Shown here in pieces: positions 1 through 5,183 of a stretch of 5,183 nucleotides of DNA. Source of the DNA: Marinagarivorans sp. UBA5870 (GTDB lineage Bacteria > Pseudomonadota > Gammaproteobacteria > Pseudomonadales > Cellvibrionaceae). Position numbers and translations under genes: made by a program. The notes below the pieces were generated by a model, which saw nothing but the letters and a program-made list of their open reading frames with translations, ran no database searches and was not told the DNA's origin. The stretch's first letter is position 1; every line of letters starts with the position of its first letter. The stretch lies in the NCBI GenBank assembly GCA_002432555.1, contig DJFO01000378.1:3222-8404 (forward strand), read 5' to 3'.

Positions 1-1032
1 TATCGGCTGCGGTTGCTGCGGTTGGCGGCGTCTCGTCACGTGCTGTTATTGACGCTGCATCACATAGCGGTGGACGGCTGGTCGGTGAACGGCATACTGC
101 TGGACGAACTGCAACAGTTGTACAAGGCTTATTGCCTCGGCCAGGAACCCAACCTGAGGCCCCTCCCGATTCAATACGCCGACTACGCTCAATGGCAGCG
201 GCAGCACGAGCATACTCAATCCCTGGCTTATTGGAAGGCGCAGCTGCGCGGTTACGAAGACAGTCTCGCGCTGCCGGCGGATTCTTCGGTGAAGATGGCG
301 AAAGCCCATAAAGTGGAAAGTTTTATTCGCCGATACCCGGTGGCCTTTAGTCAAAAGCTGCAAGCGTTCGCGCGCGATCACGACAGCACCTTGTTCATGG
401 TTCTATTGGCCGGACTTGGGGTGCTGGTCAGCCGTTACAGCCAGCGGGACGATCTGTGCATCGGCACCACCGCGGGCGGTCGGCAGCGCCCGGAGCTGGA
501 GGGACTGATCGGCTTTTTTATCAATATTTTGCCGTTGCGATTGCGGCCGGTTGAAGACCACAGCGTGCGAGACTATCTTGCGGATGTCCGGCAAACCACC
601 CTGGAGGGCTTCGATCACCAAGACGTGTCGTTCGAACAGATTCTCTCCGTGTTGAGCCGAAGGAGCGAAGAAGGCATCCCTTTGGTGTCGGTGCTATTGC
701 GCCACCAGAACTTCCCCCAGACACCGAGCATTCCGCTGCCGGGTGGCCTGACGCTGGCACCCTGGCAGGAAATGGCGGATGGCAAAACGCTGCAGCTGGA
801 GATGCCGGCTAAAAGCGAATTGGATTTGGCGTATTACGGAGACGCGGAGGGGCTGCAGGTGGTGGCGGAATATGCGGCGGATCTTTTCCGGCGTGAACGG
901 ATCGAGCGGCTGCTGGATCACCACCAGCAATTATTGGAATCCATGATGGCCGATAGCAGCCGGCGGCTGGGTGAATTAGAGTGGCTGAGCGAAGCAGAAA
1001 AACAGCGGCAGCTCATCCTGAGCGGAGCGTGA
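1..1032 (+). CDS. NRPS C-terminal fragment ending in a condensation domain (5' partial)
   Basis: The frame is open from base 1, so this is the last 343 codons of a larger protein. It is a peptide-bond-forming condensation (C) domain of a cytoplasmic non-ribosomal peptide synthetase. Counting from the first visible residue: HHIAVDGWS at 20-28 is the HHxxxDG catalytic motif (C3), YWKAQL at 77-82 is C4, IGTTAGGR at 154-161 is C5, GFFINILPLR at 171-180 is C6, and HQDVSFE at 206-212 is C7. The N-terminal part of the domain (C1, C2) and all earlier modules lie outside the window. The C3 sequence is closest to the LCL type as I know it, but the subtype is not settled. The protein stops after LSEAEKQRQLIL (329-340), the linker that normally leads into an adenylation domain; no A, carrier or thioesterase domain follows here. 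The final C domain may therefore release the peptide onto a free amine or hand it to an A-PCP protein encoded elsewhere. The next gene starts 8 bp downstream, which suggests one operon. Family certain, role of the terminal domain inferred. Confidence 0.95.
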   Translation, partial: YRLRLLRLAASRHVLLLTLHHIAVDGWSVNGILLDELQQLYKAYCLGQEPNLRPLPIQYADYAQWQRQHEHTQSLAYWKAQLRGYEDSLALPADSSVKMAKAHKVESFIRRYPVAFSQKLQAFARDHDSTLFMVLLAGLGVLVSRYSQRDDLCIGTTAGGRQRPELEGLIGFFINILPLRLRPVEDHSVRDYLADVRQTTLEGFDHQDVSFEQILSVLSRRSEEGIPLVSVLLRHQNFPQTPSIPLPGGLTLAPWQEMADGKTLQLEMPAKSELDLAYYGDAEGLQVVAEYAADLFRRERIERLLDHHQQLLESMMADSSRRLGELEWLSEAEKQRQLILSGA

Positions 1033-1033
1033 G
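1024..1033 (+). promoter_or_regulatory. probable ribosome binding site for pabBC, inside the NRPS 3' end
   Basis: GGAG at 1024-1027 lies 13 bases before ATG 1041, and GTGAG at 1029-1033 lies 7 bases before it. Both overlap the last codons and stop codon of the NRPS gene, so translation of pabBC may depend partly on ribosomes finishing the NRPS. Neither is a strong Shine-Dalgarno match, and which is used cannot be told from sequence. Confidence 0.4.
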
Positions 1034-1040
1034 TATCACT

Positions 1041-2870
1041 ATGAACATAATTCCGAAAAATTCCGTGCTGCTGCAAGATCATATGCACGGCGATCTTAGG
1101 TGGATAGCGTTTGTGGACCCGCTTCACATCGTCTCGGCAGAGACAAGTGAAGAGGTTGGTCCCGCTCTTGTGGCAATCGAGGCCTATCTTAGTCAGGGAT
1201 ACTACGTTGCGGGTTATCTGGCCTATGAGGCTTCCCATGGAATTGATTCCTCCCTGGAGACGCATACGAAATGCAACTATCCACTGCTCTGGTTCGGCGT
1301 CTACCGTGACTTCAAAGAATTCGACATCTCCGTTATAGAAGACCGGAGTTTCGCTCTTGGAGAATGGGTGCCAAATATTTCCAATGCGGAATACCAGGAC
1401 CGCATCGATCAAATCAAAAACCATATTCGCAGTGGCAACACCTATCAGGTCAACTTTACCTTCCGCCTTCGCAGTTCATTTTCCGGCGATCCGCTTGCAC
1501 TGGCAAAGACCCTGTTTACGGCTCAGTCTTCCGCCTATTGCGCCTATATCAATCTCGGCAACATCCACATGTGCTCCGCGTCGCCGGAACTCTTCTTCGA
1601 GCATTCCGACAACACCATAGTATCGCGGCCGATGAAGGGGACCGTAAAACGAGGAGTTTCCTCGTCAGAGGACCAGGAAAAAGAATTCTGGTTGAAAAAT
1701 TCAATTAAAAACCGCGCCGAAAACGTCATGATCGTGGACATGATCCGTAACGATATGGGCCGAATTGCCGAACCGGGCAGCGTGCGGGTGGATAAGCTAT
1801 TTTCGGTAGAACGGTATCCGACGGTTTTCCAAATGACTTCCACTGTATCTGCGACGACTACCTGCTCGTCGGTGGATGTGCTGCGCAATATGTATCCGTG
1901 CGCTTCCATCACCGGTGCCCCCAAGGTCAAAACCATGGCGCTCATTCGGGAACTGGAAATAGAATCTCGCGGAATCTATACCGGATCCATAGGGTATTTT
2001 TCGCCGAAGAAAAAAGCGCAGTTCAACGTTGCAATCAGAACCGTCGTAGTCGATCTCAAAACTTCCACCGCGGAATACGGCGTGGGAGGTGGGGTCGTTT
2101 GGGATTCGCATGCCGCCGACGAATTCAACGAATGTAAGTTGAAAGCACAAATCCTGAATTACCGCGAGCCGCGTTTCGAACTCTTGGAGTCCCTGTTATG
2201 GACTCCCTCGCACGGTTATATGTTGCTCGATCGCCATCTGAATAGATTGGAAGAAGCAGCCCAATACTTTGGATTTTCTTGTCAAAGAGGCGACCTGCTC
2301 GATAAGCTCCATGAGGCAACCCGTGGGAGCCGCGACACCGCGAAGGTCAGGTTGACTGTGGAGAAATCCGGCAAGACCATGGTATCTGTGGAGCCAGTGG
2401 CAGGTATGATCGGAAAAGTCGTAGGCCTCGCTGAAACGCCGGTGAATACCCAGTCCTGTTTTACCTACCATAAAACGACCAATCGCCGAATCTACACAGA
2501 AGCCCTGGCACGACATACAAATGTCAACGATTTGCTTTTGCTCAACGAGCAGGGAAGGGTGACCGAGTCTTGTATCGGGAATTTGGTGGTTCGCAAGGGA
2601 ACCGTATTTACCACACCAGACCTGAGCGGCGGACTGCTGAACGGCGTTTTCCGAGCACAGCTTCTGGAAGAGAAAAAAATAACCGAAACCGTCATTACGC
2701 CCGACGATCTTTTTTATGCGGATGAGATATACCTCATAAACTCAGTGCGCGGCTGGATGAAGCTGGAAACAGTAGAAAAAGGCAAAAAATGGCGCGTCCT
2801 GCGGGAATTCATCTTTGATTTCGATGAGATACTTGCGAGCGCCGGCTTAAGTGCGGAGAGCCTTGCGTAG
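1041..2870 (+). CDS. pabBC: fused aminodeoxychorismate synthase component I / aminodeoxychorismate lyase (PabB-PabC type)
   Basis: This 609-residue cytoplasmic bifunctional enzyme should convert chorismate plus ammonia to 4-amino-4-deoxychorismate and then to p-aminobenzoate (PABA) and pyruvate. The chorismate-binding half (about 1-375) shows SGNTYQVNFTFRL (131-143), SASPELFF (179-186), SRPMKGT (195-201), ENVMIVDMIRND (227-238), ITGAPKVKTM (290-299), YTGSIGY (313-319) and GVGGGVVWDS (347-356). Lys199 in PMKGT is the residue that marks aminodeoxychorismate synthases; anthranilate synthases carry Ala there. The C-terminal half (about 385-603) is a fold-type IV PLP lyase with LDRHLNRLEEAA (396-407), the likely PLP lysine K478 in HKTTNR, VTES with E509, and INSVRGW (566-572). 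In GLLNGVFR (531-538), Asn534 replaces the Pro common in this loop. No glutaminase (PabA) subunit is encoded here, so ammonia must come from a partner in trans. ATG 1041 is preferred over upstream in-frame starts, which lie inside the NRPS gene and precede the conserved domain. The gene follows the NRPS by 8 bp, which suggests dedicated PABA supply; folate synthesis is the alternative. Confidence 0.95.
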   Translation: MNIIPKNSVLLQDHMHGDLRWIAFVDPLHIVSAETSEEVGPALVAIEAYLSQGYYVAGYLAYEASHGIDSSLETHTKCNYPLLWFGVYRDFKEFDISVIEDRSFALGEWVPNISNAEYQDRIDQIKNHIRSGNTYQVNFTFRLRSSFSGDPLALAKTLFTAQSSAYCAYINLGNIHMCSASPELFFEHSDNTIVSRPMKGTVKRGVSSSEDQEKEFWLKNSIKNRAENVMIVDMIRNDMGRIAEPGSVRVDKLFSVERYPTVFQMTSTVSATTTCSSVDVLRNMYPCASITGAPKVKTMALIRELEIESRGIYTGSIGYFSPKKKAQFNVAIRTVVVDLKTSTAEYGVGGGVVWDSHAADEFNECKLKAQILNYREPRFELLESLLWTPSHGYMLLDRHLNRLEEAAQYFGFSCQRGDLLDKLHEATRGSRDTAKVRLTVEKSGKTMVSVEPVAGMIGKVVGLAETPVNTQSCFTYHKTTNRRIYTEALARHTNVNDLLLLNEQGRVTESCIGNLVVRKGTVFTTPDLSGGLLNGVFRAQLLEEKKITETVITPDDLFYADEIYLINSVRGWMKLETVEKGKKWRVLREFIFDFDEILASAGLSAESLA

Positions 2871-2967
2871 AGTAGGCAAGTACGCGGCCGTCGCGGGCCA
2901 AACCTTGTCCGGCGGCATTGATTGGCTAGCCAAAGAATCTCGTTGTTGAATTTCGGTCGATCTCAAA

Positions 2968-2976
2968 AAGGAGGTG
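2968..2976 (+). promoter_or_regulatory. strong Shine-Dalgarno for the GNAT gene
   Basis: AAGGAGGTG is complementary along its whole length to the 3' end of bacterial 16S rRNA and lies 5 bases before ATG 2982. It fixes the start of the acetyltransferase gene and rules out the in-frame upstream start at 2922. It is much stronger than the sites before the other two complete starts in the window, so this gene is probably translated efficiently and independently of pabBC. Confidence 0.9.
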
Positions 2977-2981
2977 AAAAC

Positions 2982-3488
2982 ATGAAAATTTCTGTTCCCG
3001 CCCAGTTGGAAACTGAACGGCTCGTGCTGCGACAGCCGGATGGATCTGATTGGCAAAGCTTGCATAAGTATTTTTCCGACCCGATCGCAACACAATATAC
3101 GACAAAAAAACAGTTTTCCGACATCGAAACCTGGTACGTGGTTTGTAGCATGCTCGGGCATTGGCAAATCAGGGGGTACGGTCCCTACGTTATTGAACAC
3201 AAAGAAAACAAATCAGTAATGGGAATCGCGGGTTTTTGGTATCCCCTCCAGTGGCCGGGACCGGAGATCAAATGGGCGCTGGCCCGCGAGTATTGGGGCC
3301 AAGGTTTCGCCAGCGAAGCCGCCAGCGCAGTTCTGTCGGCGGGTAAGAACTCGGAAACCGACATTTCATGGATAAGCGTTATACACGATGAAAACGCCGC
3401 ATCCATCCGCGTTGCAGAAACTATCGGCGGCGTGTGCAGAGATAGGCGGCACTTCAATGGTGCCTGGTGGCAGATCTATGGTTACTAA
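2982..3488 (+). CDS. GNAT-family N-acetyltransferase, RimJ/RimL-like
   Basis: This 168-residue protein is a predicted cytoplasmic acetyl-CoA-dependent N-acetyltransferase of the Acetyltransf_3 (RimJ/RimL) type. LETERLVLR at 9-17 is the usual first strand of the subgroup. GYGPYVIEHKENKSVMGIAGFW (65-86) covers the central strands. REYWGQGFASEA at 102-113 is the acetyl-CoA pyrophosphate loop (family pattern YWGxGxAxEA), and ENAASIRVAETIG at 137-149 is the conserved C-terminal helix. Length is normal for the family and the protein looks intact. There is no signal peptide. The start is set by the strong Shine-Dalgarno at 2968. The gene lies 111 bp after pabBC on the same strand with no obvious terminator between, so co-transcription is plausible. 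The substrate cannot be read from sequence. In this setting, acetylation of the peptide product for self-protection, tailoring of a building block, or an unrelated protein or antibiotic substrate are all possible. Confidence 0.9.
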   Translation: MKISVPAQLETERLVLRQPDGSDWQSLHKYFSDPIATQYTTKKQFSDIETWYVVCSMLGHWQIRGYGPYVIEHKENKSVMGIAGFWYPLQWPGPEIKWALAREYWGQGFASEAASAVLSAGKNSETDISWISVIHDENAASIRVAETIGGVCRDRRHFNGAWWQIYGY

Positions 3489-3559
3489 GTGAAGGCCATT
3501 TAATCATATAGAAGGAATCCATCATTTTCCGGCCGAGGAAAAGAAAATCATGGTTCTCG

Positions 3560-3578
3560 GATGATCCACCCGATCATC
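3560..3578. repeat. perfect 7-bp inverted repeat after the GNAT gene
   Basis: GATGATC (3560-3566) and GATCATC (3572-3578) are perfect reverse complements around a CACCC loop, 72 bases past the GNAT stop codon. The stem is AT-balanced and no T-run follows on the + strand, so it is a poor intrinsic terminator. It could be a weak terminator, an operator for a dimeric regulator, or chance. Confidence 0.4.
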
Positions 3579-3592
3579 AAGCGAGGAGAATA

Positions 3593-3830
3593 GGGGACAT
3601 ACCACCGCTGCCCGAAGGCGGTTGCCGATCCCGAGCATCACTCTCCTGACCGGTAGCAGCGTTTTGACGCGTGCGCCGGCAACCCGTTGCCTGTGGGACA
3701 GGCACCTTTAGGGCCGTTGTCCGCCCCAAGCTGTATTATTTTCATTCACTTCGTACTGTTCCTCGCAACCATTCTTCACCCGTGATCGAGCGACCGACCG
3801 GCAAAAAATTTTAATTGTCGGCTGTCCCCA
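3593..3830. mobile_element. possible REP-like or small non-autonomous element bounded by inverted GGGGACA ends
   Basis: GGGGACATACCACC begins at 3593 on +, and its counterpart reads GGGGACAGCCGAC inward on the - strand from 3829. A third copy of the core, GGGACAGGCACC, lies between them at 3695-3706 on +. From memory, motifs of the form GGGGACA followed by GxCACC or xACCAC are widespread in proteobacterial intergenic regions, often beside REP-associated tyrosine transposase (IS200/IS605-related) genes. The 238-bp interval has no recognisable transposase frame, so it would be a non-autonomous or decayed copy. The shared core is short, so the assignment is tentative. Confidence 0.4.
3678..3704. 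repeat. two overlapping, mutually exclusive hairpins
   Basis: GGCAAC (3678-3683) pairs with GTTGCC (3686-3691) across only two bases. TGCCTGT (3688-3694) pairs with ACAGGCA (3698-3704) across GGG. The two stems share bases 3688-3691, so only one can form at a time. The second stem contains the middle GGGACAGGCACC motif. This fits the imperfect palindromes of REP-type repeats; an attenuator is less likely because no T-run or gene follows closely. Confidence 0.5.
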
Positions 3831-4169
3831 CCCATGGGAATGACTTGCGTTGCGGCCGCAGGATCGCCGGGAACACCGCGGTCAGTGCTGCGTTGGCTGA
3901 GGGTGGTCGGTTATTTTTTAGGCACTTTAGGATTCCTTGGAAAGCTGTATATCAATTTAGGTTGCGTAAGACCGCTCTGCAGCCCAGAGCCCGCGCGGCA
4001 ATCCCGTCTTTCGACTCGCAAATCCATTTTTTGGGCGCCTAGAGTGGTGTGGCGCCTTCCCTTAAGCTTCTGCACCGATAGCTATCAATAACACGGCACT
4101 CCGGATATTCGGTCCTGCACGGGAACCAAAGTCTGCGAGTGTCGCTCCTGTTGGCTTATGAGATGAGCA

Positions 4170-5183
4170 ATGATGAAAAAAAACCGTGTGTTATTGATGT
4201 TGATCGCGATGGTATGCGCCCTCTTCAGTTCGATAACTTATGCCGATGCAGGCGGATTGAAGGTCAAGTGGCGCTTTCAAACAGAAGGCGCACTTCGCGC
4301 GGATGCGGTAGTGGCGGGCAAGACGGTCTTTGCCGCCAGTACCGACGGTCGGCTCTACGCGTTGGATAAGAATGACGGAAAGCCCTTTTGGGCATTCAAA
4401 GCTGACGGAGCCTTTGCCGGGGAACCCGTTGTTGCGGGAAATACGGTGTTCGCGGTTAGCCGGGACAACAAGCTGTACGCGATCAATCGCCAGACAGGGC
4501 GGGTCAGATGGACGTTTTGCATGCAAGCGGACCGGGCGCCATCGAAAGCCGACTGGAAATATTTCACCGCGGCTCCGGTGATCGCTCATGGAAAAGTCTA
4601 TGTTGGCTCTGGTGACGGCAATTTGTACGTTCTGGACCAGCAGACCGGCCGCCTGCAGTGGAAGTTTCGCACCCGGGGTCAGATTCGCGCCGCAGCCCTC
4701 GTGCACCAGGGCACGGTTTATCAGCCGAGCAATGATGGACTGTTGTACGTATTGGACGCTGCGACTGGCGACCTCCAATGGACATTTGCAACCGAAGGTC
4801 ATTCTTTAAATCCGGATGATTACAGTTACGACCGCAGATCCATTTACACTCCACCGCTTATCGTGGGTCGTACCCTGGTGATTGGCTCGCGCGACGGTCA
4901 CGTTTACGCTGTTGATGTGGTGACCCGTTCCCTGAAGTGGAAATTGAGCTTTGGCTCCGCCTGGGCCATGACCACCGCCGTGGATGACAGCACGGTCTAC
5001 GTCGGCTGGTCATCAAACAATCTGTTCAGCGCGATTGACCTAGTGAGTGGCCAGGCTAAATGGGAATTTCATACGGGGTCTCACAACTACACTACGGCGC
5101 TGATTCGCGACAGTTCAGTTTATTTTGGCTCGGCAGATGGCAAGCTTTACGAGGTCGATAAATCGAAGGGAACCGAAATACGC
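4170..5183 (+). CDS. secreted PQQ-type beta-propeller repeat protein (3' partial)
   Basis: The frame starts at ATG 4170 (or the adjacent ATG 4173) and is still open at the window end, giving 338 codons; a stop codon lies just upstream in frame at 4164-4166. Residues 1-25 form a Sec signal peptide: MMKKNR, a hydrophobic core VLLMLIAMVCALF, then SSITYA with likely cleavage after Ala25 or Ala27, so the protein should be periplasmic or exported. The rest is a run of blades of the form VYVGSxDGxLYxLDxxTGxxxWxF at about 51-77, 91-117, 142-166, 182-206, 235-259, 275-300 and 316-338 (the last cut off). This is the PQQ_2 / BamB-like propeller pattern, which usually closes with seven or eight blades. 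Longer inserts lie at 118-133 and 210-229. No heme CxxCH motif is seen in the visible part. Such proteins range from outer-membrane assembly scaffolds (BamB) to quinoprotein dehydrogenases, and this one cannot be assigned. It has no lipobox at Cys16, unlike BamB. The ribosome binding site (GATGAG, 4162-4167) is weak. Confidence 0.93.
   Translation, partial: MMKKNRVLLMLIAMVCALFSSITYADAGGLKVKWRFQTEGALRADAVVAGKTVFAASTDGRLYALDKNDGKPFWAFKADGAFAGEPVVAGNTVFAVSRDNKLYAINRQTGRVRWTFCMQADRAPSKADWKYFTAAPVIAHGKVYVGSGDGNLYVLDQQTGRLQWKFRTRGQIRAAALVHQGTVYQPSNDGLLYVLDAATGDLQWTFATEGHSLNPDDYSYDRRSIYTPPLIVGRTLVIGSRDGHVYAVDVVTRSLKWKLSFGSAWAMTTAVDDSTVYVGWSSNNLFSAIDLVSGQAKWEFHTGSHNYTTALIRDSSVYFGSADGKLYEVDKSKGTEIR

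Larger units (their letters stand above)
3489..4169. other. long non-coding spacer, about 680 bp
   Basis: I find no convincing gene here. Short open frames exist (for example 3815-4042 and 3834-4091 on +), but their products resemble no family I know, lack a good ribosome binding site and overlap each other. The first 340 bp are dense in small palindromes and GGGACA-core motifs, listed separately. The right half (3840-4169) holds a GGCGCC pair (4034-4039 and 4051-4056, 11 bases apart) that could form a hairpin, but no run of T follows it. A promoter for the propeller gene should lie here, but I see no clear -35/-10 pair. No tRNA, CRISPR or rRNA sequence is apparent. Confidence 0.7.

Noticed and set aside
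981..1040. Earlier in-frame start for pabBC
   Set aside because: It would overlap the NRPS gene by about 50 bases and add 20 residues with no family match; ATG 1041 directly precedes the domain.
918..1424. 168-codon open frame on the - strand across the NRPS/pabBC junction
   Set aside because: It lies opposite two clearly coding genes and its product resembles no known family; it is a shadow frame.
2922..2981. Earlier in-frame start for the acetyltransferase
   Set aside because: The AAGGAGGTG at 2968-2976 is placed precisely for ATG 2982, and the extra 20 residues precede the normal family start.
4027..4058. GGCGCC...GGCGCC hairpin as a terminator
   Set aside because: The T-run (4027-4032) precedes the stem on + and reads as A after it on -, so neither strand has terminator geometry.
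3925..4090. Possible sigma-70 promoter for the propeller gene
   Set aside because: Candidate boxes (TTGGAA at 3937, TATATC at 3948, TTAAGC at 4062) do not combine with proper spacing.
3815..4091. Two overlapping small + strand frames (75 and 85 codons)
   Set aside because: No good ribosome binding site and no recognisable domain; one starts inside the GGGGACA end motif.
4209..4217. Lipoprotein signal at Cys16 of the propeller protein
   Set aside because: The residues before Cys are A-M-V, which do not fit the lipobox, while TYA/ADA further on fit signal peptidase I sites.
4191..4802. 203-codon open frame on the - strand
   Set aside because: It lies opposite the propeller gene, whose + frame has a signal peptide and regular blade repeats; the - product shows no domain.

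Overview
The window reads as a fragment of a proteobacterial (Pseudomonadota) chromosome: the tail of a non-ribosomal peptide synthetase (NRPS) cluster on the left, a gene-poor spacer in the middle, and an unrelated-looking secreted beta-propeller gene running off the right edge. All genes are on the + strand. The phylum is inferred from the fused PabB-PabC architecture, the Sec-exported PQQ-type propeller and the REP-like GGGGACA motifs. It is not proven, and no species can be named.

Left region (1-3488). The first gene is the 3' end of an NRPS. What is visible is most of a condensation (C) domain, with an intact HHxxxDG active site and later C-domain motifs. It stops exactly where an adenylation domain would normally begin, so the enzyme ends in a C domain with no A, carrier or thioesterase domain after it. 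Eight bases later comes a 609-residue fused aminodeoxychorismate synthase component I / aminodeoxychorismate lyase (PabB-PabC type). Its PMKGT lysine marks it as a 4-amino-4-deoxychorismate rather than an anthranilate enzyme, and the fused lyase would carry the product through to p-aminobenzoate (PABA). After a 111-bp gap, a 168-residue RimJ/RimL-like GNAT acetyltransferase starts behind a near-perfect Shine-Dalgarno sequence. The three genes probably form one transcription unit. The simplest reading is a peptide assembly line with its own PABA supply and an accompanying acetyltransferase for tailoring or self-protection. The alternative is that pabBC simply serves folate synthesis.

Middle region (3489-4169). 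About 680 bp contains no convincing gene. It is rich in small palindromes and holds three GGGACA-core motifs, two of them facing each other at 3593 and 3829. They resemble the short ends scattered by REP-associated tyrosine transposases, so this may be a small non-autonomous mobile element or remnant.

Right region (4170-5183). An open frame starts with a clear Sec signal peptide and continues as at least seven PQQ-type beta-propeller blades (338 codons visible, 3' end outside the window). Nothing ties it to the peptide cluster, so the cluster boundary probably lies in the spacer.
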